A stretch of DNA of 64,000 nt, from NCBI GenBank assembly GCA_937925635.1, contig CALALX010000021.1:32067-96066 (forward strand), written 5' to 3'. This document shows, piece after piece, positions 26,817 to 34,009 of the stretch; within the stretch, counting starts at the first letter, position 1, and each line of letters opens with the position of its first letter. This DNA is from an uncultured Caulobacter sp. GTDB lineage: Bacteria; Pseudomonadota; Alphaproteobacteria; Caulobacterales; Caulobacteraceae. The notes under the pieces were generated by a model. The model did not search any database and was not told the origin of the DNA. It saw nothing but the letters and a program-made list of their open reading frames with translations. Both the position numbers and the translations under genes were made by a program.

Positions 26817-28746
26817 TTACCGGTTCACGACGTCCGCCAGGGCGCGGACGATCTGGTGGACGTTGTAGGGCTTGCGCACCACCGGGGCGTCGAAGCCCTC
26901 CGGCGCGCCGCGTTCGCCGTAGCCGGTGGCGAACACGAACGGGGTGCCGCGCGCGCGCAGCGCCTCGGCCAGCGGCGCCACGGACGCGCCGTTGAGATTG
27001 GCGTCGAGCACCGCCGCGTCGATGTCGAGCTCGAGCATCTTGAGCCCTTCCGCCAGTTCCGCGGCGTTGCCGGCGACGACGGCTCCGGCTTCCTCGAGCC
27101 CGGCTTCCAGCTCCAGCGCCAAGAGGACGGCGTCCTCCACGATCAGGACCCTCAGCCCGCGTATGTCGGCCTCGGCGGTCGGCTGCCCGAACGACGCGCC
27201 GACCCTTTGGCCGCCGTGGTCCTCGTCCGGCGTCACCAGGGCGTCGCTCGGGACCTTCTCAACCACCGCGCCGGCGTCGCCGATGATCCGGGCTCGAACG
27301 CCGTTGGCCAGATACTCGATCGTCACCGTGCCGCCCAACTCGCGCCCGGTGACCTGCTCGAGCAGGGTCGAGCCAAATCCGCGCCGTTCGGGGGTGCTGA
27401 CACGCGGCCCGCCGGACTCGATCCACTCCAGCGCGAAGCCGCCATCGGCCGTCTGTGACCAGCGAACCTCGACCCGGCCGGTCTCGGTCGACAGGGCGCC
27501 GTACTTCACCGCGTTGGTGGCCAGTTCGTGCAGAGCCAGGGAGGTCGCGTTGGCGGCCCGCGACTTGAGCGTGATGTCCGGGCCCTCCCAGCGCGCCTGC
27601 CCGGGCGCGAGGCCGCCCAGCTCGGCCGCGGCGATGTGGGCCAGGCTCGCGCCCCGCCAGCGGGTGGCGGTCAGCAGCTCATGCGCCGAGGCCATGGCCT
27701 TCAGGCGTCCGGCGAAGGCGGCGAGGAAGCCCTCCGTCGAGGTGGTCTTGCGCGCCGACTGCGCGGCGAGGGACTGCACCGCGGCCAGCACATTCTTCAC
27801 CCGATGGTCGAGTTCGGCGAGCAGCACCTCGCGGTGCTCCTCCTCGTCCTTCGACTCGGTGATGTCGCGGACGACGCCGATGATCCGCATCGGCTTGCCG
27901 TGGTCGTCCAGCGCCACGACGCCGGCGCCCTGCATCCAGCGTGTTCGGCCGTCGTCGGGCCGGATCATCCGGTACTGCGCCGAATAGCGTCCCTCGGTGC
28001 GCAGGCCCTGCTCGACGGTCTTGCGCAGCCCGTCGACGTCCTCGGGATGGACGAACCGGAAGGAGATGTCGCCGCCCTCGCCGGGCGCATCGCTCCGGTG
28101 AATGCCCACGAGGGCCTTCATGCGCTCGCTGACGAACACGCGGTCCTCGCCCATGTCCCATTCGAACTCGCCCAGGCCGGCCGCCTCCAGGGCCAGCTCC
28201 ACACGCTGGTGATCGACCCGCGCTCGCTGCTGGGCGTCTATGGTCTCCGCGTCGTGGACCAGCATCTCGATGGCCAGTGACGCCAGATCCTCCAACGCCA
28301 GCCGCTCGGCCTCCGTATGGGGGGGGATGGGGCTGGGGATCTCCGACCGCCAGCAGCCCGATGATTTCGCCGCCTGGCGCGACCAGCGGCGCGCCGGCGA
28401 AGAAGCGGACATCGACCTGCCCCAGATCGTCGCGCTTGCGGTCGAACCGGGGGTCGGTCTCGATATCCTCGATGAACAGGGTCTCGCCCGTGCGCACCAT
28501 GTGGTCGGCGAGACTGCCGACACGCGGATACTGGCCAGCTTCGATGCCGATCCGCGCCTTGTGCCAGAGCCGGTCGGCGTCGACGAGAACGATGGCCGCC
28601 CGAGGCGCCCGGAGCACGAGCGCGGCCGTCCGCGCGATCCGGTCGAACCGGCTGTCGGATCCACTGTCGAGCGCATGCAACGCCTTCAGCGCTCGCAATC
28701 TCGCGGCTTCGCTGTCCATTTTCGCCCGTAACGCGGCGTCATCCAT
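26817..28746 (-). pseudogene. GAF-PAS-HWE hybrid histidine kinase with C-terminal receiver, frameshifted by a G8 run
   Basis: Two reading frames together make one protein of about 640 residues. Start to about 28330: MDDAALRAKM then a GAF domain (DRLWHKARIGIEAGQYPRVG, GAPLVAPGGEIIGLLAVGDPQP). The frame then shifts at a run of eight G (28319-28326 on the plus strand, C8 on the coding strand), after which the second frame supplies PHTEAERLALEDLASLAIEMLVHDAET, a PAS domain, an HWE kinase (ELDHRVKNVLAAVQSLAAQS, the HRxxN phosphoacceptor), ATPase (HELATNAVKYGALS) and a receiver domain (DANLNG as phospho-Asp site). Seven Cs would restore the frame. It may be a sequencing error, a genuine mutation, or a slippage switch. 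HWE kinases often feed PhyR, and an EcfG-like promoter precedes it. Confidence 0.75.
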
Positions 28747-28840
28747 GGCGTGACCATAGCCTCTCCCGGCTCCTCGCGCGAGACGCGAGGAACGCGGCTC
28801 CGGAACCCTCTCCGTGATCCCGGATTCGGCATGTGAAACA

Positions 28841-28865
28841 GACGTCGGTCAGGAATCGCCGTTCC
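28841..28865 (-). promoter_or_regulatory. EcfG-like promoter of the hybrid kinase (one mismatch)
   Basis: Minus-strand reading is GGAAC-N16-CGTC, matching GGAAC-N16/17-CGTT except at the last base. It lies 95 bases upstream of the kinase start. The spacing is right, but a single mismatch in the -10 makes this weaker than the other stress promoters in the window. Confidence 0.45.
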
Positions 28866-28890
28866 CTTCGCGCGCCCGGGTCGCTAGGGT

Positions 28891-28915
28891 GGAACCGCCT
28901 TCGCGGCGTCGCGTT
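28891..28915 (+). promoter_or_regulatory. EcfG promoter of the DUF883 gene
   Basis: Exact GGAAC-N16-CGTT, with the -35 at 28891-28895 and the -10 at 28912-28915. It lies about 68 bases upstream of the ATG at 28983, a normal distance. Confidence 0.8.
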
Positions 28916-28982
28916 GGAGCGGTGATCCCCTCCCCCTGGACGGACCACCAGCCCCGGTGCGCCCGCGACCCTGGAGACAGCC

Positions 28983-29345
28983 ATGCCGACCACTTCGCCG
29001 ACTCCGTCGAACAATGCCACTGGTGCGAGCGACGCCGATCAGGCCGCCGCGGCCCTCAAGAGCGCGGCCCGGCACGCCGAACGCAGTTTCGTGGACGCCG
29101 CCGACCAGGCGCGGGAAAAGCTGACCGAGGCGGCCGCCCGCACCGAGGCCGCCGTTCGCGAGGGGATCGAAACCCTGCGCGCCCAGAGCCGCGCCTACGC
29201 CGACAACGCCAGCGAACAGTTCGACGTCGCCCAGCGCTATGTCGTCGAACGGGTGAAGGAGCGGCCGGTCACCGCCGCGGTCGCCAGCCTCGGCGTCGGC
29301 CTGCTCATCGGCCTTCTGCTGGCCGGCCGGAGCGATCGCCGCTGA
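28983..29345 (+). CDS. DUF883/YqjD-ElaB-like membrane-anchored protein
   Basis: 120 residues. A Ser/Thr/Pro N-terminus leads to a long amphipathic helix (about 20-90, rich in Ala, Glu, Arg), then ERPVTAAVASLGVGLLIGLLLAGRSDRR, a C-terminal membrane helix with a basic end. This is the ElaB/YqjD/DUF883 layout; E. coli YqjD binds ribosomes at the inner membrane in stationary phase. An exact EcfG promoter precedes it, so it is a stress gene here. The stop overlaps the next start (TGATG). Confidence 0.85.
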   Translation: MPTTSPTPSNNATGASDADQAAAALKSAARHAERSFVDAADQAREKLTEAAARTEAAVREGIETLRAQSRAYADNASEQFDVAQRYVVERVKERPVTAAVASLGVGLLIGLLLAGRSDRR

Positions 29346-29740
29346 TGATGGAACGGACGCTGATGGCCCTCGCGGCCGCCGCCGCCATCGCGGCCGCCGC
29401 CGCCGTCGGCGTCATAGCCCTCGCCTTCGCGCTCTACGCGGCTCTGCTGCCCCTCATCGGCGCGGCCTGGGCCGCTTGCGCCGTCGCCGGCGCCGCGGCG
29501 CTGGTGGTGGGCCTGGCCGCCCTGATGGCGGCTCGCAAGGCCGAGGGCGATCGCCGGGGCGCCGCCCAGGCTCCGGTCGACAGCGGTTTGGTCGACACCC
29601 TTCTGCAGGTCGTCCGCGATCGACCGATCATGGCCTCCGGCGTCGCCGTGGCGGCCGGAATCTATGCCCTGCGCAATCCGCAACTGATCGCCGCCGTCCT
29701 TCGCGCGTTCATGGACAAGCCGTCCAACCCAAGAAACTAG
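29345..29740 (+). CDS. small membrane protein downstream of the DUF883 gene
   Basis: 131 residues. Two hydrophobic helices lie near 8-30 and 34-58, with a basic, Ala-rich middle and a weakly hydrophobic C-terminal part near 100-125. I do not recognise the family; the layout resembles the phage-holin-superfamily membrane proteins that accompany DUF883 genes. The ATG overlaps the DUF883 stop by TGATG (a second ATG follows at 29348), so it shares that EcfG-driven transcript. It probably has the same envelope stress role. Confidence 0.75.
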   Translation: MMERTLMALAAAAAIAAAAAVGVIALAFALYAALLPLIGAAWAACAVAGAAALVVGLAALMAARKAEGDRRGAAQAPVDSGLVDTLLQVVRDRPIMASGVAVAAGIYALRNPQLIAAVLRAFMDKPSNPRN

Positions 29741-29782
29741 GCGCGCACCCTTCACCCCGGGCGCGCCCGGAGTGAAGTCGCC

Positions 29783-30418
29783 ATGTTCATCCTTCCAGAT
29801 CTTCCCTATGCCGCCGACGCGCTTGAGCCGGTGATCAGCGCTCGAACGCTCGGCTACCATCACGGCAAGCACCACAGGGCCTACGTCGAGACGGTCAACA
29901 GGCTGCTGGCCGGTCGCGACGAGGCGTCCGCGTCGCTTGAGGACGTCGTGCGCGCCGCCGCCGGCGACGCGGCGAGGCGCAACCTGTTCAACAACGCCGC
30001 CCAGGCCTGGAACCACGGCTTCTTCTGGGCCAGCATGTCGCCGGAAAGGCAGGCCCCGTCCGGTGACCTGGCCCGGGCGATCGAGGCGGCGTTCGGCGGC
30101 CTTGAGGCCCTGAAGGAGACCTTCGTCGGCGAGGGCGCCGGGCACTTCGCGTCCGGCTGGGTCTGGCTGGCGGCCGAGGGCGGCGCGCTCAAGGTCGTCT
30201 CGACCCACGACGCCGATGATCCCCTGTCGAAGCCGGGCGTCACGCCGCTGCTGGTCTGCGACCTCTGGGAGCATGCCTACTACCTGGACCATCAGAACGA
30301 CCGGAAGGGCTTCCTGGAGGCCTGGTTCGACGCGCTGCCGAACTGGTCGCTGGCGGCGTCACAATGGGCGGCCGCCGCCGGCGAAGGCAAAGCCTGGACA
30401 TACCCCAGCCCGACCTGA
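29783..30418 (+). CDS. sodB: iron/manganese superoxide dismutase
   Basis: 211 residues, Fe/Mn-SOD family, dismutating superoxide. Metal ligands are visible: the His in YHHGKHHRAYV (residue 26), the His in NHGFFW (about 79), and Asp and His in DLWEHAYYLDHQN. Iron or manganese preference is not decided by eye; the QAWNH and ASGWVW segments are usual for both. It follows the two DUF883-linked genes on the same strand after a 42-base gap, so it may be part of the stress transcript. A short stem of GGCGCGC/GCGCGCC lies in that gap. No EcfG promoter is directly upstream of the gene. Confidence 0.92.
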   Translation: MFILPDLPYAADALEPVISARTLGYHHGKHHRAYVETVNRLLAGRDEASASLEDVVRAAAGDAARRNLFNNAAQAWNHGFFWASMSPERQAPSGDLARAIEAAFGGLEALKETFVGEGAGHFASGWVWLAAEGGALKVVSTHDADDPLSKPGVTPLLVCDLWEHAYYLDHQNDRKGFLEAWFDALPNWSLAASQWAAAAGEGKAWTYPSPT

Positions 30419-30423
30419 GCGAA

Positions 30424-30448
30424 GGAACACTGCGCCGAGGGATGCGTT
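30424..30448 (+). promoter_or_regulatory. EcfG promoter of the DUF1328 gene
   Basis: Exact GGAAC-N16-CGTT. It begins 6 bases after the sodB stop and ends about 54 bases before the ATG at 30502. Confidence 0.8.
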
Positions 30449-30501
30449 CTCAGGTCAAGAGGCTGTTCCGGATGTCCCGGACCCGATGATGGAGAATGCG
30501 A

Positions 30502-30672
30502 ATGCTCAGGTGGGCCCTGATTTTTCTGGTCGTGGCTTTGATCGCCGCCTTCCTCGGCTTCGGCGGATTGGCCGGCGCCGCGGTCGACATCGCCAAGATC
30601 CTGTTCTTCATCTTCCTGGTGCTGTTCCTGGTCTCGGCCGTGATGCACCTGGTCAGGGGACGCGCGCCGTGA
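30502..30672 (+). CDS. DUF1328-family small membrane protein
   Basis: 56 residues, two membrane helices: [21 protein letters not shown] and [21 protein letters not shown], joined by a small [10 protein letters not shown] turn. This is the complete YtjA/DUF1328 layout (usually 54-60 residues). The family has no known chemistry and is a frequent member of stress regulons. GGAG precedes the ATG, and an exact EcfG promoter lies upstream. It is followed by a strong hairpin and the convergent phosphoesterase. Confidence 0.88.
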   Translation: MLRWALIFLVVALIAAFLGFGGLAGAAVDIAKILFFIFLVLFLVSAVMHLVRGRAP

Positions 30673-30698
30673 CCGGGGCGGCGCGGTCGTGAGCATGC

Positions 30699-30734
30699 GC
30701 GGCGGCGGAGTGATCCGCCGCCGCTTCCGCTTTC
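30699..30734. terminator. hairpin between convergent DUF1328 and metallophosphoesterase genes
   Basis: The plus strand forms a perfect 11-bp stem, GCGGCGGCGGA with loop GTGA and TCCGCCGCCGC, followed by TTCCGCTTTC. The position between two stops suits a terminator for the plus-strand gene. The weak U-tract lowers the confidence. Confidence 0.5.
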
Positions 30735-31524
30735 AGGGGAGCCGACGGTCGATGCGCCAGGTCCGCCACGGCTCGAAGTGCGAACCGGTCCAGGCCAGGG
30801 CGGTGACCGTCACACAGGCCTCCGTGACCTCGATGCAGTTGAAGCCGATCGGCGCGCCCCGCTCGCGCACTGAAAGGGTGCTGGCGCCCACCGCCCAGGT
30901 GCGGCCGTCGCCGCCGGGATAGGGCAGGGCGAACGGGGCGTGGACGTGGCCGGTCAGGACCAGGTCGACACCCCCGCGGGAGAAGGCTTCCGCAGCCCGC
31001 CGCCCGCCGTGGACCTTGCCGCTCATCGGCCCGCCGATCATCTCGATCAGGGGATGGTGACAGGCCACGATGCGCAAGACCCCGGGCGGCGCGGCCCGAA
31101 GCGCGCGGATCGCCCGAATGGCCTGGCGATCGCTGATTGCCCCCTTGGACCAGTTGGTCCGCAGTTGGGCGCCCCGGGCTGTGTTCACGGACGCGATGGC
31201 GAGGCCCTTACAGCGGACGACATCCTGCGGCACGGTACCGAAGTAGCGCTCGTAGCGCCTCCACGGGACGAAGAGGCGATGAACCAGGCTGTAGTAGGGC
31301 GTATCGTGATTGCCGGGCACCACCAGGACCGGCGCGGTGAGGCCGTCGACCCATGTTCGCGCGGCGGCGAACTCGACGGGAGAACCCTCCCGGGTGATGT
31401 CTCCGGTGACGATGGTCAGGTCAGGTCCATGCTCGGCGATCCAGACTCTGACCGCGGCGACGGCATCGACATGTTCGCCGCCGAAATGAATGTCCGACAG
31501 GTGCGCCAGCCGCTGCGGGGTCAC
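30733..31524 (-). CDS. calcineurin-like metallophosphoesterase
   Basis: 263 residues with the full metal-binding set: HLSDIHFGG (D-x-H, about residue 11), VTGDIT (GD), PGNHDTPYY (GNHD), ACHHP (H) and LTGHVHAPF (GHxH). Substrate unknown; relatives cut cyclic nucleotides, phosphodiesters or UDP-diacylglucosamine. The GTG start at 31524 overlaps the diacylglycerol-kinase stop (GTGA), so the two are coupled. Both would be driven by an EcfG promoter at 32454-32478, making a stress-induced lipid or nucleotide phosphate pair. Confidence 0.87.
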   Translation of the reverse strand: MTPQRLAHLSDIHFGGEHVDAVAAVRVWIAEHGPDLTIVTGDITREGSPVEFAAARTWVDGLTAPVLVVPGNHDTPYYSLVHRLFVPWRRYERYFGTVPQDVVRCKGLAIASVNTARGAQLRTNWSKGAISDRQAIRAIRALRAAPPGVLRIVACHHPLIEMIGGPMSGKVHGGRRAAEAFSRGGVDLVLTGHVHAPFALPYPGGDGRTWAVGASTLSVRERGAPIGFNCIEVTEACVTVTALAWTGSHFEPWRTWRIDRRLP

Positions 31525-32420
31525 GCGCCGTGCTCCTCCGGCGGGCAGGGCGCCAGGGCCCGAAAGGCGACCGGCAGGAACCGGAAATCGGCCACCGGAT
31601 CGAGCCGCGCCGGCTCGCCGTCGAGGACAGCGGGAATCCGACCCGCCGCCCAGGCGCGACCGGCCCTGCAGCGGCCGGCGTCGACGGCGGGATCCGCTCG
31701 CCAGTCGCCCTGCACGAAATGCGCGCCCAGCCGCAGGACCTCGAGGGCGCTGGAAGGGTCGAGGGCGGCGGCCTCAAGTCCGGGTTCGTCCTCATTCAGG
31801 GCCATGGAAACCAACGGCGTCATCAGCACCAGGGCCTCGGTCTTGCGGCGCGGGCCGCCGTCCAGCGAGAACCGGACCCGACCGGAGAAGGCGCGCCGGA
31901 TCGCCCGCCGGGCCCTGAGCCAGGCGCGATGGAGGTCGCCTTCCCGCGCCGCCTCCCGGGCCTGCGCCCAGAGCGCGGGCGACCCGAGGATGGCGGCGAC
32001 ATGAAAGCGCCGGCCTTCCAGCTCGCCGCCGGCGACGGGCTTTTCGAGGCCGCCGGCCAGAATGTCGGCGAGGGCGGTCGTCCAGCCACGGTCGCCATAG
32101 AGCGCACGGGGCAGCATGTTCATCGTGCCGCCCGGCAAGGGGGCGACCAGCGGCCCATCCGGCCCGGCCATCTCGGCCCCCGCGCGGGCCGTGCCGTCAC
32201 CGGCCACGATGGCCAGCAGGTCGGGTCCGGCGTCGAGGGCTTGCCTGAGGCAGGCGCCCAGGCCGCCCTCGCCGGGCGCGCGCACCCGACCGGAGATCCC
32301 GGCTTCGGCCAGGATCCGTTCCGCCTCGTCCGTGGCGTTCGGACCGGCCCCGCCGGACAGCGGGTTCACCACCACCTCCACACGCCGGATCACGGCCTTC
32401 TTGAGCCTGTTGGCTGACAC
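31521..32420 (-). CDS. diacylglycerol/lipid kinase family protein
   Basis: 299 residues of the DAGK catalytic family. The N-terminus has RRVEVVVNPLSGGAG, then LLAIVAGDGTARAGAEMAG (the GDGT nucleotide-binding loop, with Ala before it where GGDGT is usual) and VAPLPGGTMNMLPRALYGD. It should phosphorylate diacylglycerol or a related lipid alcohol at the membrane. I choose GTG 32420: it has GAGGG at close spacing and lies 34 bases after an exact EcfG -10 element, while the open frame beyond it would start upstream of that promoter. It overlaps the phosphoesterase by GTGA. Confidence 0.84.
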   Translation of the reverse strand: MSANRLKKAVIRRVEVVVNPLSGGAGPNATDEAERILAEAGISGRVRAPGEGGLGACLRQALDAGPDLLAIVAGDGTARAGAEMAGPDGPLVAPLPGGTMNMLPRALYGDRGWTTALADILAGGLEKPVAGGELEGRRFHVAAILGSPALWAQAREAAREGDLHRAWLRARRAIRRAFSGRVRFSLDGGPRRKTEALVLMTPLVSMALNEDEPGLEAAALDPSSALEVLRLGAHFVQGDWRADPAVDAGRCRAGRAWAAGRIPAVLDGEPARLDPVADFRFLPVAFRALAPCPPEEHGA

Positions 32421-32453
32421 GAACCCTCGCCCGACGAGACCATCTCGATAGCT

Positions 32454-32478
32454 AACGGAAACCCGCCCTCGTGGTTCC
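32454..32478 (-). promoter_or_regulatory. EcfG promoter of the lipid kinase/phosphoesterase operon
   Basis: Exact GGAAC-N16-CGTT on the minus strand (-35 at 32474-32478, -10 at 32454-32457). It is back to back with the plus-strand promoter at 32484. Its position also decides the kinase start at 32420. Confidence 0.8.
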
Positions 32479-32483
32479 GGTCC

Positions 32484-32508
32484 GGAACTCCCCGCTGCGC
32501 GCCGCGTT
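32484..32508 (+). promoter_or_regulatory. EcfG promoter of the glycine-zipper lipoprotein
   Basis: Exact GGAAC-N16-CGTT. The ATG at 32553 lies 45 bases downstream. Together with 32454-32478 it forms a divergent stress promoter pair in about 55 bases. Confidence 0.8.
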
Positions 32509-32552
32509 GCCAATGCCAACGGGGGCCAAACTCGGGACTTATGGAGAGGCAC

Positions 32553-32900
32553 ATGCACGCCATTCTGACCAAGACCGCCCTCGTCGTGGCCGCTGCCGGC
32601 CTGCTCGGCGCCTGCACGACGACCGGGAACACCGAACGCAACGCCGTCGGCGGCGCGGCGCTGGGCGCGCTCGCCGGGGCCGTGATCGGCAATAATGTCG
32701 GCAGCGGCGATGCGGGAACGGGCGCGGCGATCGGCGCGGTCGTCGGCGGTACGGCCGGCGCGATCAAGGGTTGCCGGGAAGATGGCGGCTGCGGCGCGAC
32801 GCCCAATCGCCGCCAGTACTATGACCAGGCGGCGGGGCGCTACTACTACTACGATCAGGCGACGCGCCGGTACTACTGGGAGGACGGCAGTCCTCGCTGA
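32553..32900 (+). CDS. glycine-zipper lipoprotein (stress-regulated)
   Basis: 115 residues. The signal peptide ends in lipobox GLLGAC (Cys about 20). GGAALGALAGAVIGNNVGSGDAGTGAAIGAVVGG is a glycine-zipper segment like those of outer-membrane and SlyB/OsmB-type proteins. The C-terminal part is Tyr-rich with two near repeats (YYDQAAGRYYYYDQ and ATRRYYWED). I take the ATG at 32553, because GGAGAGG sits directly before it. It follows an exact EcfG promoter. A hairpin (32935-32961) after the stop may act as a weak terminator before the next gene. Confidence 0.84.
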   Translation: MHAILTKTALVVAAAGLLGACTTTGNTERNAVGGAALGALAGAVIGNNVGSGDAGTGAAIGAVVGGTAGAIKGCREDGGCGATPNRRQYYDQAAGRYYYYDQATRRYYWEDGSPR

Positions 32901-32934
32901 TGGATCAGTGATCGACGACTTTCAGAGCCGTTCA

Positions 32935-32961
32935 GGACGGTCGCCCTCGGGGCGGCCGTCC
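32935..32961 (+). terminator. hairpin between the glycine-zipper and OmpA-like lipoprotein genes
   Basis: A stem GGACGG/CCGTCC closes a GC-rich loop, followed by TCTTC. The short U-tract and the downstream gene in the same direction make a partial terminator the likeliest reading. Confidence 0.35.
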
Positions 32962-32982
32962 TCTTCATGAGGGAGGTGTGGC

Positions 32983-33426
32983 ATGGACCAACGGGTGAGG
33001 CGTGGGCTGTTGATCGCGGCGCTATTGGCGGGGCCGGCCCTGTCGGGTTGCAGCACTATGGCGCGCGGCCGCGTCGCGCAGGCGAACCTGTGCGAGAGCT
33101 TGAGGGTCTCCATCTACTTCGAGCAGGACTCGGCGGAGATCACCGGCGAGGCCAAGCAGGTGCTCGGCGAGGCGGCCAGGATGCGGCGCGGGTGCGCGCT
33201 GGGGGTGGTCGACATCCTTGGTCTGGCCGACGCCGTCGGCGACCCCAACGCCAACCTGAAGCTGTCGGAGCAGCGCGCCAAGGCGGTGACGCGGACCTTG
33301 GGCGGTCTCGGCTTCGGCAACGTCAACATCGCCGCCGCTGGCGAAAGCGGCGCGACGACCCTGGACGGAGACCGCAGGCCGCTTCGCCGCCGCGCCGACG
33401 TGGTGTTCCGGAGCGGCGGCAAGTAG
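32983..33426 (+). CDS. OmpA-family peptidoglycan-associated lipoprotein
   Basis: 147 residues. Signal peptide and lipobox ALSGC (Cys about 23), then an OmpA-C/MotB-type domain: RVSIYFEQDSAEITGEAKQVL, VDILGLADAVGDPNANLKLSEQRAKAVTRTL and GEGGAT-like tail with RRADVVF. The Asp and Arg that hold diaminopimelate are in place (LADAVGD..N..LS..RA). It links the outer membrane to peptidoglycan. The gene has no EcfG box of its own and is probably read from the promoter at 32484. Its end abuts the 3' end of an antiparallel small RNA. Confidence 0.85.
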   Translation: MDQRVRRGLLIAALLAGPALSGCSTMARGRVAQANLCESLRVSIYFEQDSAEITGEAKQVLGEAARMRRGCALGVVDILGLADAVGDPNANLKLSEQRAKAVTRTLGGLGFGNVNIAAAGESGATTLDGDRRPLRRRADVVFRSGGK

Positions 33427-33427
33427 C

Positions 33428-33549
33428 AAAAGAAGAGCGGGTCCCTGGGGGCCCGCTCCTGAAGTTCGCATCATCGAGAATAGGGGTGCGGAGACGGCAG
33501 GCTGACTATTGCCAGCCTCAAGTCGGGGGGGGCGTCGCCGCCTCCGCAA
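33428..33549 (-). ncRNA. gsrN: EcfG-dependent small RNA, candidate GsrN
   Basis: No coding frame fits here, yet an exact EcfG promoter (33556-33580, minus strand) points into it, and about 120 bases on a terminator stem (GAGCGGG...CCCGCTC) is followed by TTCTTTTG in that direction. The predicted RNA has a C8 run in its first 25-30 nt, then a small hairpin (AGGCTG/CAGCCT around GCAATAGT), then the terminator. In C. crescentus GsrN is an sRNA driven by SigT, encoded next to phyR-nepR-sigT and carrying an exposed C-rich loop in its 5' half that pairs with katG mRNA. Promoter, location, size and C-rich 5' loop agree. Ends are estimated; identity was not aligned. Confidence 0.72.
33432..33462 (-). 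terminator. intrinsic terminator of the sRNA
   Basis: The stem GAGCGGG/CCCGCTC closes a C-rich loop and is followed on the minus strand by TTCTTTTG. On the plus strand the same hairpin is followed by CTGAAG with no U-tract, so it serves the minus strand, which fits the antisense sRNA and not the OmpA-like gene. Confidence 0.7.
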
Positions 33550-33555
33550 TACAGT

Positions 33556-33580
33556 AACGCGGGCCCTCCGGGTCGGTTCC
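33556..33580 (-). promoter_or_regulatory. EcfG promoter of the sRNA
   Basis: Exact GGAAC-N16-CGTT on the minus strand (-35 at 33576-33580, -10 at 33556-33559). There is no protein gene downstream on this strand, only the 120-base unit ending in an intrinsic terminator. Predicted start of RNA is near 33549. Confidence 0.8.
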
Positions 33581-33627
33581 CCAGGCAGGCGACTTTTTTC
33601 CGTCGCGGAACCGACGCCGGCGGCCGA

Positions 33628-33653
33628 GGAACAGCCGCGGCGTCGCGGGCGTT
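33628..33653 (+). promoter_or_regulatory. EcfG promoter (N17 spacer) of the small membrane protein
   Basis: GGAAC-N17-CGTT, with the -35 at 33628-33632 and the -10 at 33650-33653. A 17-base spacer is also used by EcfG-type factors. The ATG at 33690 is 37 bases away. Confidence 0.65.
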
Positions 33654-33689
33654 CCTTCCTGGACAGATCAAAGAGCAAGGAGGCGTCTG

Positions 33690-33947
33690 ATGGCTGTGTT
33701 CTTCAGCCGATTCCCCCGCGCGGCGCGCGAGGGTCATGAAGTTCTTGAAGCGACGGAGGCTCGCCAGGGCCGCTGGGGCCGGCACGTCTTCTGGGTCCTG
33801 GTGGCTTCCACGGTGCTGGCCGCCGTCGCGCTGTTCTCCAGCTGGGGTTTTCACGCCGACGAGCTGACGGCGGCCAACACGGCCAGCACGCCGACCGCGG
33901 CCGAGGCCGCCGCCACGACCGGACCGGAAAGTCCCGTGAAGCAGTAG
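33690..33947 (+). CDS. small single-pass membrane protein of the stress island
   Basis: 85 residues. An N-terminal cytoplasmic part (about 33 residues, with HEVLEATEARQGRWGRH), one membrane helix (VFWVLVASTVLAAVALFSSWGF), then an Ala/Thr-rich periplasmic tail (NTASTPTAAEAAATTGPESPV). AAGGAGG lies directly before the ATG. I recognise no family. It has an EcfG promoter and sits between the sRNA and phyR, so a role in the stress response is likely, but the chemistry is open. Confidence 0.72.
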   Translation: MAVFFSRFPRAAREGHEVLEATEARQGRWGRHVFWVLVASTVLAAVALFSSWGFHADELTAANTASTPTAAEAAATTGPESPVKQ

Positions 33948-34009
33948 CGGCATGACCCAGGGCGAGGGCCGGGATCCCGACGGGAGGCCCGGCCCCTCCT
34001 CGCCAACGA

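Noticed and set aside
33432..33462. Terminator for the OmpA-like lipoprotein gene (plus strand)
   Set aside because: The hairpin has no U-tract on the plus strand. The T-rich side is on the minus strand, where it ends the sRNA.
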